NCBI RefSeq assembly: GCF_001956985.1
Contig: NZ_CP019082.1
Location: forward strand, 5,270,001-5,334,000
Direction of reading: 5' to 3'
DNA from: Paludisphaera borealis
Lineage (GTDB): Bacteria; Planctomycetota; Planctomycetia; Isosphaerales; Isosphaeraceae
Length of the DNA stretch: 64,000 nucleotides
Part shown: piece after piece, positions 1 through 8,747 of the stretch
How positions within the stretch are numbered: position 1 is the stretch's first letter
How the letters are laid out: every line of letters begins with the position of its first letter
Notes under the pieces: model-generated
What the model was told of the DNA's origin: nothing
The model's database searches: none
Seen by the model: only the letters and a program-made list of their open reading frames with translations
Position numbers and translations under genes: made by a program

Positions 1-7
1 AAGGCTG

Positions 8-931
8 TTGGAACCCATTTCACAGTCCTCACTTCAGGACTTTGAGGTCGGTTCAGGCTCCGCTCACTCCCAGGCCCCAAGACGATCAAAATGGACCTGG
101 GAGGTTCCCTTTACGGGATCGAGCGCCGTGGCTCGGAAGAAGACTCCGAAAGTACGTGTCAGCCTGAAGGCGTCGCTCTCGCGCCGATTGCGAGAGATCC
201 GTCAGGAACTGTTCGGCGACCATGGCGGCCCTGAGCTCGCCCGTCGACTCAGCCTGCCGGCTCGTACGTGGTACAACTACGAGACGGGGGTCACGGTCCC
301 CGCCGAGGTCTTGCTCGCGTTCATCGAGCAGACCGGAGCCAACCCGATGTATCTGATCTCGGGCGACGGTCCCCGATACAGCCCGGCCTCCGACGACCGC
401 ATGCTCTCCGACCTGTCGCCCGTCGAGCTGATCCGGCGCGGGCTGGAGAAGCTTGAGCGGGCGTCGCAGAAGGCGATCGTCGTCGCTCCCGAGAACTTGC
501 CCGCGCGGTTGACCTCGGAATTCGAGGCCGTGAAACTGTTCCCGCTCGACGCCCTGGCCAAGCCGGAACTGGACGCGTCGCGGATCGAGGGCCACGTTCT
601 GGCGTACCGCCACTGGTTGGCGAATCCCGCGCAGACCGTCGGCGTTCGGATGATCGACGATTCGATGAATCCAATCCTGCCGTCGGGCTCGATCGTGGCG
701 ATCGACCGCAGCATCACCAATCCGATGGAACTCCGAGGCCGGATCGTCGCCGCGTGTCCCGACGGCGTGCCGATGATCCGGTGGCTGGACGTCAGCGGAC
801 GTCATCTGATCCTCCGGCCTAATCAGGCGGGGCGCGAGTTCCCGTTGGTCCCCGTCGAGATGGGGGAGGCCAGCCCCAACTTCCTGATCGGCCAGGTCGT
901 CTGGTCGTGGAGCCGGTTCTCCGAGTCCTGA
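8..931 (+). CDS. XRE helix-turn-helix / S24 (LexA-like) repressor homologue
   Basis: Probable cytoplasmic DNA-binding repressor. Residues ~55-120 form an XRE/Cro-type helix-turn-helix (ELARRLSLPARTWYNYETG). Residues ~180-305 resemble the S24 peptidase fold of LexA and phage CI: the nucleophile loop DDSMNPILPSGSIVAID keeps its serine (~219). Where E. coli LexA has EVTVKRL with the general-base lysine, this protein reads VPMIRWL, an arginine at ~258, so autocleavage is doubtful. The frame is open to the left edge of the window. The TTG at 8 has no visible ribosome-binding site, and an in-frame GTG at 128 would keep both domains, so the start is uncertain. The next gene lies 55 nt downstream on the same strand. 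No phage genes surround it. The fold is fairly sure; target and inducer are unknown. Confidence 0.75.
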   Translation: MEPISQSSLQDFEVGSGSAHSQAPRRSKWTWEVPFTGSSAVARKKTPKVRVSLKASLSRRLREIRQELFGDHGGPELARRLSLPARTWYNYETGVTVPAEVLLAFIEQTGANPMYLISGDGPRYSPASDDRMLSDLSPVELIRRGLEKLERASQKAIVVAPENLPARLTSEFEAVKLFPLDALAKPELDASRIEGHVLAYRHWLANPAQTVGVRMIDDSMNPILPSGSIVAIDRSITNPMELRGRIVAACPDGVPMIRWLDVSGRHLILRPNQAGREFPLVPVEMGEASPNFLIGQVVWSWSRFSES

Positions 932-986
932 GCCGATCGCCGATGGGTCGTCGTTCCGATCCACCCCGTGGGAGTGTCCTCGAATC

Positions 987-2408
987 ATGCCCCCCCCACG
1001 CGCCTCGGCGTTCCGGCCGGATCAGCTTTGGCGATCGGCGCGCGAGCCGATGTTCTGGCTCGATTCGGACCTTCGCATCATCTGGGTGAACCACGCCTGG
1101 GAGGGTCTGACCGGTCACAAAGCCGAGTCCATCCTGGGAACGGTCTGCTCGTCGTACGGGCCCTCCGAGGCGGGCGACGCGGCCGACCTCGCCGCCAGCT
1201 TCACCCCACCGTCCGAGGTCCTGGCCGGCCGCGCCGCGACGAGTTCGACCCTGATCCTCCGCGCCAGCGGCGAACGGCTTTGGCGGGGGGTCGCGTTCTG
1301 GCCGTTCCGGGGGCCGGACGGCGCGCTGCTGGGACTGCTCGGCCAGGTGCGCGAGGCCGACGACCCATCGGCCGTGGTCACGTCGCAGTCGCATCGGCTC
1401 CGCGTCCGGCTGCTCGAACTGCGGCAGGCGCTTTACAAACGCTTCGGATTCGACACCCTGATCGGCGCGGGACCGGCCCACCATCGCCTGCTCGAACAGG
1501 TGCGAGTCGCCTCGTCGTCTCGCGCGCCGACCCTGATCGTCGGCGAGCCGGGAACCGGAAAGCGGCACGTCGCCCGCGTGATCCATCAGCTCGGCGCCGC
1601 GTCGGGCTCGCCGCTGTCGACCTTCGACTGCCAGGCGCTGCCGGCCGACGTCCTGGAGCGCGAGCTGTTCGCCACGGCGGAGCCGGCCGCCGACCACCCT
1701 CGCGGCGCCGAGGCCGCCGCGCCTTCCCGACTGGCGGCGGACGACGGCTCGACCCTCCTCGTCGGCGACGTCCTGGCCTTGCCGCGCGACGTCCAATTGC
1801 GGCTTGTCGAGGCGCTCGACGGCCGGGTCCGCCTGCTGTGCTTCACTTCGGGCGATCCGGAGGCCGCCGTCCGTTCTGAACGGCTCCGCTCCGAGTTCTA
1901 CTACGCCGCCTCGGTCCTGACTATCCGGCTCCTTCCCTTGCGCGAGCGCCGGGGCGAGATTCTGCTGCTCGCGCAACATTTCCTCGAACGCGCCAATCAG
2001 CGTGGAGGGCCGCAACGGTCGGGCTTCACTCCCGCCGCGGAGTCGGCGCTCTCGGCCTACGACTGGCCTGGAAACCTTCGCGAATTGGGCCGCGTCATCG
2101 ACCACGCGCACGCCTCCGGGACCGATGCGAACGACCATCACGTCCCGGCCGTTCCCATCGACGCCGACGACCTGCCCGCCGGCGTCCGAGGCGACCTCGG
2201 CGCCGCGTACCTGCCCCCTCGCGCCGCCCCTCCCAAACCCCTCGACGAAATCCTTACGGACGTCGAGCGGCGTCTGATCGAAAACGCGATGGCCAAGGCC
2301 CGTCGCAACAAGTCGCGCGCGGCCGAGATCCTCGGCGTCTCACGACCTCGGCTCTACCGTCGGATCAAGGAACTGAACCTCCCCGACGAGCCCGAGCCCG
2401 ACGCGTGA
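987..2408 (+). CDS. PAS / AAA+ / Fis-HTH regulator, degenerate sigma-54 activator-like
   Basis: Resembles an NtrC-class enhancer-binding protein. Residues ~12-125 are PAS-like (EPMFWLDSDLRIIWVNHAW), ~170-370 are an AAA+ domain with an intact Walker A (GEPGTGKRH, ~186), and the C-terminus ~425-463 is a Fis-type HTH (KSRAAEILGVSRPRLYRRI). The GAFTGA loop that contacts sigma-54 is missing: ELFATAEPAADHPRG stands where ELFGHEKGAFTGA is expected. The Walker B region reads GSTLLVGDV instead of GGTLFLDEI. It therefore probably cannot hydrolyse ATP normally or remodel sigma-54 holoenzyme, and may act as a plain DNA-binding or sensory regulator. The intact paralogue at 58449-59855 is a useful contrast. 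Start ATG 987. It follows the S24-like gene on the same strand and may be co-transcribed with it. Confidence 0.8.
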   Translation: MPPPRASAFRPDQLWRSAREPMFWLDSDLRIIWVNHAWEGLTGHKAESILGTVCSSYGPSEAGDAADLAASFTPPSEVLAGRAATSSTLILRASGERLWRGVAFWPFRGPDGALLGLLGQVREADDPSAVVTSQSHRLRVRLLELRQALYKRFGFDTLIGAGPAHHRLLEQVRVASSSRAPTLIVGEPGTGKRHVARVIHQLGAASGSPLSTFDCQALPADVLERELFATAEPAADHPRGAEAAAPSRLAADDGSTLLVGDVLALPRDVQLRLVEALDGRVRLLCFTSGDPEAAVRSERLRSEFYYAASVLTIRLLPLRERRGEILLLAQHFLERANQRGGPQRSGFTPAAESALSAYDWPGNLRELGRVIDHAHASGTDANDHHVPAVPIDADDLPAGVRGDLGAAYLPPRAAPPKPLDEILTDVERRLIENAMAKARRNKSRAAEILGVSRPRLYRRIKELNLPDEPEPDA

Positions 2409-2513
2409 GCGCCCGCCCCGAGTGTCCCCTCCACACCCGTCCATCAGCCCATGTCTCCCCAGCGAAGCCCGCGCTGGAGTTTTTTCATGGCTTCGTCCGG
2501 ATTTAGATGTGCT

Positions 2514-2528
2514 TATTAAGGCTTAATA
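2514..2528. promoter_or_regulatory. Perfect 7-bp inverted repeat in AT-rich upstream region
   Basis: TATTAAG-G-CTTAATA is a perfect inverted repeat inside a markedly AT-rich stretch (about 2490-2760) upstream of the carbonic anhydrase reading frame. It could be an operator or part of a promoter. No protein partner can be named and the site occurs once. Confidence 0.25.
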
Positions 2529-2768
2529 TCGCAGCCTTTCCAACGAGATCGGCGGACTTTCCCATTTATTAGGAAGATCCGTCGAGTAGCTGAATTCTCT
2601 AATATGTCCAGGTTGTAAACGCGTTTTAATTTTCGCCAGCGGCCGCCGCTTGGCTCTGGGGGATTTACAGGTATTGCGTCGTGGCTATGATGCGCGAGGT
2701 TGATGTTTTTTAATCAACTTTGGTCATCGAGATCTCGCATCTATGCTGCCATGGAGCGATTCATCCCC

Positions 2769-4058
2769 ATGCGACGACAACATTTGACAAGAGTCGTGAA
2801 CCGAGCGAGCGCCACGCGGTTTTTCCTCGGGGTCGAGTGGTTGGAGCCGCGTCTGGCCCTCAGCGGCGTTCACGGCGCCGCCTGGAAACCGGTCCAGACG
2901 ATCTCGGGGCAGATCACCAACGACGCCAACGGGCGCGGTCTGGGGAGCGTGCTCGTCCAGTTGATCGGCTCGAACGACCAGGTCGTGGCCCAGACCCGCA
3001 CGGGGCCGCGGGGCAACTATCAGTTCCGGGTCAGGAACGATGGGACGTACGTCGTCCACGTGGTAGCCCCAAGGGCGTTCACCCAGACCTCGCCGACGTT
3101 CACGTTCAGCGCGCCGACGGGGTCGTACGCCACCAACCCGGTGACCGGCAAGCCGTACAACGGGACGAACTGGAGCTACCACACGGGCAACAACAATCCG
3201 GCGAACGGGCCGGTGGGGCCGGCGTCGTGGTCGACGGTCGCGCCGGCCGGCGCCCTGCCGTTCGAGTCGCCGATCAACATCACCGGCGCCCCGATCAATC
3301 TCGGCAAATACCTGACGATCAACTATTCCGACGCGACGCCTTCGGCGATCATCAACAACGGAGCCCAGATTCAGGTCCAGTTCAGCTCGACGGCCAGCAA
3401 TTCCATCGACCTCGACGGCCAGTCGTTCCACCTCGTGCAGTTCCACTACCACGACACCGCGGAAAACCAGGTCAACGGCTAAACGTACCCGATGGAAGAG
3501 CACTTCGTGAACGTCAGCGCGGCGGGCGCCGAGACGGTCGTCGCCGTCTTCATCCAGCTCGGGGCGCATAATTCGGCGCTCCAGCCGATCCTCGACGCCG
3601 CCACGGCCGACCTGACGAGCCCGAACACCACGACGCCGGGCACGAGCCCGATCGATTTCGCCGGCCTGCTCCCCACCAGCCTGGAAGGTTGGTTCTACGA
3701 AGGCTCGCTGACGACGCCGCCGCTTTCGCAGACCGTCAACTGGCTCGTGCTCTCGACGCCGATCACGCTCGATTATCAGCAGCTCGCGCAGTACGAGAAG
3801 GTCGCCGGCGGCTCCGGATTCCTCCTCAACAACCGTCCGATCCAGCCGACCGACGGCCGCCAGGTGAACCAGTTCAACATCAACCTGGACTTCCAGGGGC
3901 AGTCGATCGGCGGAAACGATTTCTCGTTCACTCGCGGAGTGGCTTCGGCCGGTTCCAACGTCTCCACGGCCGCTCCGGCCCTGTCCACGTCGGTAGCTGC
4001 CGCGACTCCGCTTGTCGCCCAGATGTCCGCTTTCAGCGGATCGATGCGGACGAGCTGA
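2769..4058 (+). pseudogene. Exported alpha-carbonic anhydrase with LEPR box, interrupted by in-frame TAA
   Basis: Reversible CO2 hydration enzyme of the alpha class, exported. The N-terminus has a planctomycete LEPR-type box (VEWLEPRLALSG), then a carboxypeptidase-regulatory/SdrD-B-like beta domain (ISGQITNDANGRGLGS), then the anhydrase domain (NWSYHTG...). Zinc ligands are all visible: QFHYH supplies two histidines before the stop and MEEHFVN the third after it. SLTTPPLSQTVNW and NNRPIQP are family signatures. The reading frame is broken only by TAA at 3480-3482; the same frame continues with TYPMEEHFVN. One T-to-A change would restore AAA (Lys), as in family members with NGKTYPME. It may be a real nonsense mutation, a sequencing error, or read through. 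Alternative starts are 2700 and 2751; 2769 has GGAG about 12 nt upstream. Confidence 0.8.
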
Positions 4059-4222
4059 ACCGGTTGGAAGGCGCGATAATTCCTCGGCGGCCGTTACAGG
4101 GCGTTCACGAACCCCCGGCGACCGCCGCCGAGGAAGTCGCGCCTCGCGCTGGTCTTTCCGGTTCGACTTCCCGGCCGCGGCGATTTCTGGTAGGGATTTC
4201 ACGCCCGCGCCCGAACGAGTCG

Positions 4223-4254
4223 GTTCGTCCCCTCGCTGGGGCGTGGATTGAAAC
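4223..4254 (+). repeat. Solitary type I-C-like CRISPR repeat unit
   Basis: A 32-nt unit with a short C4/G4 stem around TCGCT (CCCC at 4229-4232, GGGG at 4238-4241) and the conserved 3' end GTGGATTGAAAC, which matches the architecture of type I-C CRISPR repeats. The minus-strand translation gives VSIHAPARG, a peptide typical of mistranslated I-C repeats. Only one copy is seen here: no second repeat lies within a spacer length and no cas gene is in the window. It ends 28 nt before the lpxB start. It may be an orphan array remnant, a repeat captured by an off-target integration, or a chance match. Confidence 0.5.
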
Positions 4255-4282
4255 CAATGAGCACGGAAGCGAGTAACCACGG

Positions 4283-5533
4283 ATGCGCATCTTCATCTCG
4301 GCCGGAGAGCCCAGCGGCGACCTGCACGCCGCCAACCTGATCCACGCCCTCCGCGAGCGCGCGCCCGACGCCGAGTTCGTCGGCTACGGCGGTCCCAAGA
4401 TGACCGAGGCCGGGGCGACCTTGCTCTATCCGCTCGTCAACCTGGCGGTCATGTGGTTCCTGAGCGTGTTCCTCAACATCGTCACGTTCATCCGGCTCGT
4501 CGTCCGGGCCGACCGCTATTTCCGCGACGAGCGCCCGGACGCCGTCGTGCTCGTCGACTACCCGGGCCTGCACTGGTGGATCGCCAAGCGGGCGCGGGCC
4601 AGGGGGGTTCCGGTCTTCTACTTCGTCCCTCCCCAGCTCTGGGCGTGGGCCGGATGGCGGGTCAAGAAGGTCCGCGAGAACGTCGACCTCGTGTTATGCA
4701 GCCTGCCGTTCGAGCCGGCCTGGTATCACGACCGCGACGTTCCCCAGGCGGTCTACGTCGGCCATCCGTACTTCGACGAACTCCAGGATCGCGAGCTTGA
4801 CGAGGACTTCCTGAAGGATCAGGAGGCCGACGGCCGTCCGGTGCTGGCGATCCTGCCCGGCTCGCGGACCCTGGAGCTGAAGCGCAACCTGCCGATCCTG
4901 GCGAGCGCCGCGGCGAAGCTCGCCGAAGCCCGTCCCGACGTGCGGTTCGTGGTGGCCTGCCTCCACGATCGGCACAAGACGTTCGCCGAGGAGATCATCG
5001 GTCAGACGTTGGCGAAGGACGGTCGACCCGGCCCGAAGCTCGAAGTGATGGCCGGCCGCACCCCCGAATTGATCCGGCTCGCCGACGTCGCCTGGTCAGT
5101 CTCGGGCTCCGTGAGTCTTGAGCTGATGATGGAAGCGCTGCCGACCGTCATCGTGTACAAGATCCGGCCGTTCGACCTCTGGGTCGCGCGTTGGTTCATC
5201 AAGTCCAAGTACATCACGCTGGTCAACTTGCTGGCCGACGCCGAGCTGATGCCCGAGTACCTGACCGCCGTCGACGTTTCGGCCGATCTCGCTCGCTGGG
5301 GGCGAACCTGGCTCGACGACCCGAAGGCCCGCGCCCGGGCGACGGCCGACCTCGCCGCGTTGCGACACACCGCCGCCCAACCCGGTGCCGCCTGCCGCGC
5401 CGCCGACCACATCCTCGCCTGGCTCAGCGACCGCCGCGTCGCCGTCGCCGGGCCGTCCGCCACCGCCTATCGCGGCCCACACGACCGGGTCGTCGACCTG
5501 GAGTCGATCGAGGATTCGGCCGAACGGGCGTGA
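4283..5533 (+). CDS. lpxB: Lipid-A-disaccharide synthase LpxB
   Basis: Glycosyltransferase (GT19) joining UDP-2,3-diacylglucosamine and lipid X to form lipid A disaccharide phosphate at the inner membrane. The N-terminal signature SAGEPSGDLHAANL is at residues 6-19, followed by GYGGPKM, the hydrophobic interfacial segment VMWFLSVFLNIVTFIRLV, PPQLWAWAGWRV, GHPYFDEL, LPGSRTLELKRNLPI and SVSGSVSLELMMEALPTVIVYK. The length (416 aa) is near the family norm of about 380, with a C-terminal extension. lpxD and lpxI lie about 20 kb away rather than beside it. The next gene begins 35 nt downstream on the same strand. The start ATG 4283 is set by the N-terminal signature. Confidence 0.96.
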   Translation: MRIFISAGEPSGDLHAANLIHALRERAPDAEFVGYGGPKMTEAGATLLYPLVNLAVMWFLSVFLNIVTFIRLVVRADRYFRDERPDAVVLVDYPGLHWWIAKRARARGVPVFYFVPPQLWAWAGWRVKKVRENVDLVLCSLPFEPAWYHDRDVPQAVYVGHPYFDELQDRELDEDFLKDQEADGRPVLAILPGSRTLELKRNLPILASAAAKLAEARPDVRFVVACLHDRHKTFAEEIIGQTLAKDGRPGPKLEVMAGRTPELIRLADVAWSVSGSVSLELMMEALPTVIVYKIRPFDLWVARWFIKSKYITLVNLLADAELMPEYLTAVDVSADLARWGRTWLDDPKARARATADLAALRHTAAQPGAACRAADHILAWLSDRRVAVAGPSATAYRGPHDRVVDLESIEDSAERA

Positions 5534-5568
5534 AGTCGATCGGACGGATCGAGGAAGGAGCCCGACCA

Positions 5569-6954
5569 ATGGCCCGACCCTGGCGGCTGTTCTGGCTGCT
5601 GGTCCTCAGCCTCCACGCCGTGGCCGCCTCCGCGTGGTGGTGGCTCACGCCCGGGGGCTTCCCGTTCTCGCACCCGCGCTTCTGGAGCAACAGCGTCGCC
5701 CCGATCGTGGTCCTGGCCGTCGTCGTCGCGGCCGTCATGGCGGCCCGGCGCGAGCGACTTGAACGGCTCCGCGCGAGCCTCGCCGCGTTTCCGGCCGCGT
5801 GGTGCGCCTCGGCCCTCGTGGGCCGGTTCGTCTTCCCGATCACCCTCGGCCGTTTGTTCGTCGTGCCGCTAATCGGGGCCGCCCTGATGGCCGGGGCTCT
5901 GGTCATGACCTTCCGGCGCAAGGCGCCGGCGGCGGTCTGGCCGGTCTGGGGCGTCGCGCTCGTCGCCGCCTTGGTCGGCGCCGTCTTGCCGCTCTCGCAA
6001 CGTCCCCCCGCGCCGGACACCCGGCCGCTCAACCTCGCGATGCCCGAGACGGTTTCCGGGACCGTCGCACCTTCTCCAAACGGCCGGCTGGGAGAACGGT
6101 TGTTCGTCCACGTCGGCGACGGGTCGGCGACCGTGAAGGCCGGGGGGCTGACGCTGTCCGTCCAGCCGCTCCTGCGGTTCCTCGCCCGATCGCCCGACGG
6201 CTGCCTGACGATCCTCGCTCCTCCCGCGATTCGCGAGGGCCCCGACCTGCGACTGACTTCGGCCGCCCAGGACGAGAACGGGCTGTCGCTGACTTACCGC
6301 GCCGATTACGACGCAACGCTTCAGGTCGGGCCGGACGCCGGGGCCGGTCCGATCGTCCTGGAGTCGACGGCCCGCTTGCCGTGCCCGATCGAGTCGCACC
6401 TGAACTCGTTCTGCGACGTTGAGGTCTCCGGACACAAGCGGCTTTCGCTGTCGTTCTCTCCTTGTCCGAATCAACGCATCGAAGTGCGTCCCGCCGATTA
6501 TCCCGTCGGCCGCCCGCTGCGGTTCGCGTACATGGACGCCGCTGGAGGTTTTCACGTCGTCGAGGGGACGAGCGGCGAGAAAGGGCCGTTCCGCGAGCTG
6601 GCCGGCGGCCGGCTGACCCGTTCGGAGCCGCTGGCGATTACGCTTCACGACGGCGATGCGGCCGTCGCGCGGATCACGCTGGACGATTGGTCGGCCCAGG
6701 CTGGGACGGTCCTCTCGCCGACCGCCGGCTGGGGCGCGCCGGTCAACGCGATCGAGTTCAGCCTGGAGGGCGACGCGCCCGGTTCGAGGGCCGCGATCTA
6801 CATCACGCTGGCCGGCACATCGGTCGGTCGCGGCTGGGACTGCGTCGGCCATGCCGCGGGGACGTATCGGAACCGGCTGAGGATCGAGACCCTGGGCGTT
6901 CGGCCTGCTGCTGAAGCGGCCCGGAATCCCGACTTGAAAGCGCCGCTTCCTTGA
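5569..6954 (+). CDS. Multipass membrane protein with large extracytoplasmic domain, unknown function
   Basis: No family recognised. The first ~150 residues hold four or five hydrophobic segments (LFWLLVLSLHAVAASAWWW; VAPIVVLAVVVAAVMAA; ITLGRLFVVPLIGAALMAGALVM; VWPVWGVALVAALVGAVLPL). About 300 residues follow without a membrane segment and look like beta-rich extracytoplasmic sequence. The start ATG at 5569 is chosen because GAGGAAGGAG (5551-5560) sits 8 nt upstream, although the frame stays open far into lpxB. It probably shares a transcript with lpxB (35-nt gap). A link to the envelope is a contextual inference only. Confidence 0.7.
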   Translation: MARPWRLFWLLVLSLHAVAASAWWWLTPGGFPFSHPRFWSNSVAPIVVLAVVVAAVMAARRERLERLRASLAAFPAAWCASALVGRFVFPITLGRLFVVPLIGAALMAGALVMTFRRKAPAAVWPVWGVALVAALVGAVLPLSQRPPAPDTRPLNLAMPETVSGTVAPSPNGRLGERLFVHVGDGSATVKAGGLTLSVQPLLRFLARSPDGCLTILAPPAIREGPDLRLTSAAQDENGLSLTYRADYDATLQVGPDAGAGPIVLESTARLPCPIESHLNSFCDVEVSGHKRLSLSFSPCPNQRIEVRPADYPVGRPLRFAYMDAAGGFHVVEGTSGEKGPFRELAGGRLTRSEPLAITLHDGDAAVARITLDDWSAQAGTVLSPTAGWGAPVNAIEFSLEGDAPGSRAAIYITLAGTSVGRGWDCVGHAAGTYRNRLRIETLGVRPAAEAARNPDLKAPLP

Positions 6955-7036
6955 CACGACGGCGTCGGCGTTCGATCATGGAGGCTCGACGTGGACCCAA
7001 CCGCGCCTCGTCCATCCCGCCACGAAAGCCGCCCGC

Positions 7037-7504
7037 GTGGAAACATCCCGACCCTACCCCTGGACGCGAAGGTTCGCCTGCAAGTTGTTGCCGGCGGTCG
7101 TGCTCGCGCTCAGCCTTGGGCAAGGGCGGAGCGTGGATGCGATGCAGGTTTCCTCAGCTCCCCCCTTCGACGCGGAAGAGCACAGCGAGCACTGCAACTG
7201 CGGCAGCAGGTGCAAGAAGGCGTCGTGCTGCTGCGGGCCGAAGGCTGCGAAGCCTCGTCCCGCTTCACCGTCGCCGGCGCGAGCGGATGCGGGGCCGTGC
7301 CTGAATTCCGCCCCGTGCGGTGATCCGATCCTGCCGAACGCGCCTCCGGCCGGCCCTAGCGCCAAGGCCGCCGCGCTTGCCCTGTGCGGGCCGCTCACGC
7401 CCGTCGTCGCGGAACGGCTCTTTCCTTCCTTCACGCGCTGCATGCTCCCTCCTCGGCGGTCTTCCCGCCTTGACGATCCCCCGGAACGCCCGGCCGTCGC
7501 CTGA
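7037..7504 (+). CDS. Secreted cysteine-rich small protein
   Basis: A 155-aa protein with an N-terminal signal-like segment ([18 protein letters not shown]) and a dense cysteine cluster ([18 protein letters not shown], residues ~54-71) followed by a low-complexity Pro/Ala region with scattered cysteines. The cluster could bind metal or an Fe-S/heme-type cofactor, or be extensively disulfide-bonded. No family can be named. It is the first gene of a same-strand run with DUF1559, a redoxin, a cytochrome-c'-like protein and DUF4198, which fits a role in envelope redox or metal handling. The start at 7037 is supported only by the signal segment that follows it. Confidence 0.6.
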   Translation: METSRPYPWTRRFACKLLPAVVLALSLGQGRSVDAMQVSSAPPFDAEEHSEHCNCGSRCKKASCCCGPKAAKPRPASPSPARADAGPCLNSAPCGDPILPNAPPAGPSAKAAALALCGPLTPVVAERLFPSFTRCMLPPRRSSRLDDPPERPAVA

Positions 7505-7677
7505 TTCCAGTTCATCGCCCTCGATGTCAACGGACTCCGTCCGCGCGCTCAAAACGCAGGCCGGGGCCAGGCAACGTCCGTCACGTGAATATCCACGGTC
7601 GTCGTGAACCGCGCCCTTTCGGGCCGTCGGCTTCGCGCCGGTCCGCGTTCCGAGTTTTTCTATTCAGGGATCAAGAC

Positions 7678-8733
7678 ATGCATCGCCGTCGCGGATTCAC
7701 GCTCATCGAGCTGCTGGTGGTCATTGCGATCATCGCCGTGCTCATCGCCTTGCTGCTGCCCGCCGTTCAGGCCGCCCGCGAAGCGGCCCGGCGCGCCCAG
7801 TGCACCAACAACCTGAAGCAGATCGGGATCGCGCTGCACAATTACCACTCGGCCTTGAACACCTTCCCGGTCGGCTTCCTCTACCCGCGTCCCACGCAAG
7901 TTTATCCGGGGGTTCCGGCGTTGCATTATCGCTGGTCGGTGCTCGCCCAGCTCACGCCGTATCTCGAACAGTCGAACGTCTACAACGCCCTCAATATGAA
8001 CTGGCCGATCGCCGCCGGTCCGAGCAGCGTTCTTGGCACTTCGCCGTGGACGCCGTTTCCGGCCAACACGACGGTGATGGCGTCCAAGGTGAACTTCTTC
8101 CTCTGCCCCAGCGACTCGGCCGAGCCGCCGACCACGCTGCCGGGCGGCGTCACGTCGGGAATGAGCAACTACCACTTCTGCACCGGCGACGGGTCGCCCG
8201 CGACCGTGAATCCGGGCGACGCGGGGGTGACGGTGCAAGCCAACGGCGCGTTCGTGCTTGGATCGGCCCAGTCGATGGCCTCGCTCACGGACGGATCGAG
8301 CAACACGGCCGCGGCTTCCGAGCAGCTCATCGGCCCGGCCGGCGGAGGGGCCAGCACGCAAACCGGCGCGACGCCGATGCCGCAGGACGTCCGGCGCGCG
8401 GCGGCGATCGGCTCGACGCCGCTCTCGGACGCGGGCTGTGCGAGTCCCTCGGGCTGGCGGCTCGACAAGGGCTACGGCTGGTGGGACGGCGACTATCGCA
8501 CGACGCTTTACAACCACTATCTCACGCCGAACTCCAAATCGTTCGACTGCTGGCAGTCGAGCCCGCCGCACAACCCGGCCTGGAAGGCCGCCCGCGGCAA
8601 CCACCCGGGCGGCGTGAACCTGCTCTGCTGCGACGGACACGTCCAGTTCGTCAAGGACGCTGTCAACCTGACGGCGTGGCGGGGGCTCAGCACCCGCAGC
8701 GGCGGCGAGGTGATCTCCGCTGACGCCTATTGA
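7678..8733 (+). CDS. DUF1559 protein with prepilin-type N-terminal methylation motif
   Basis: Planctomycete-expanded DUF1559 (SBP_bac_10-like) protein. [19 protein letters not shown] is a type IV prepilin cleavage/methylation site followed by a hydrophobic helix; [33 protein letters not shown] is the DUF1559 signature. The C-terminus carries [20 protein letters not shown], matching the H-x-G-G family motif. The family is thought to form pseudopilin-like envelope structures; function is not established. The start at 7678 is fixed by the prepilin motif with AGGGA about 9 nt upstream. A few nucleotides separate its TGA from the ribosome-binding site of the following redoxin gene, indicating an operon. 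Confidence 0.93.
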   Translation: MHRRRGFTLIELLVVIAIIAVLIALLLPAVQAAREAARRAQCTNNLKQIGIALHNYHSALNTFPVGFLYPRPTQVYPGVPALHYRWSVLAQLTPYLEQSNVYNALNMNWPIAAGPSSVLGTSPWTPFPANTTVMASKVNFFLCPSDSAEPPTTLPGGVTSGMSNYHFCTGDGSPATVNPGDAGVTVQANGAFVLGSAQSMASLTDGSSNTAAASEQLIGPAGGGASTQTGATPMPQDVRRAAAIGSTPLSDAGCASPSGWRLDKGYGWWDGDYRTTLYNHYLTPNSKSFDCWQSSPPHNPAWKAARGNHPGGVNLLCCDGHVQFVKDAVNLTAWRGLSTRSGGEVISADAY

Positions 8734-8747
8734 GCGGAGGCACGACT

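Noticed and set aside
8-931. S24/XRE repressor as a prophage marker
   Set aside because: No integrase, structural or lysis genes are nearby; the neighbour is a chromosomal-type regulator.
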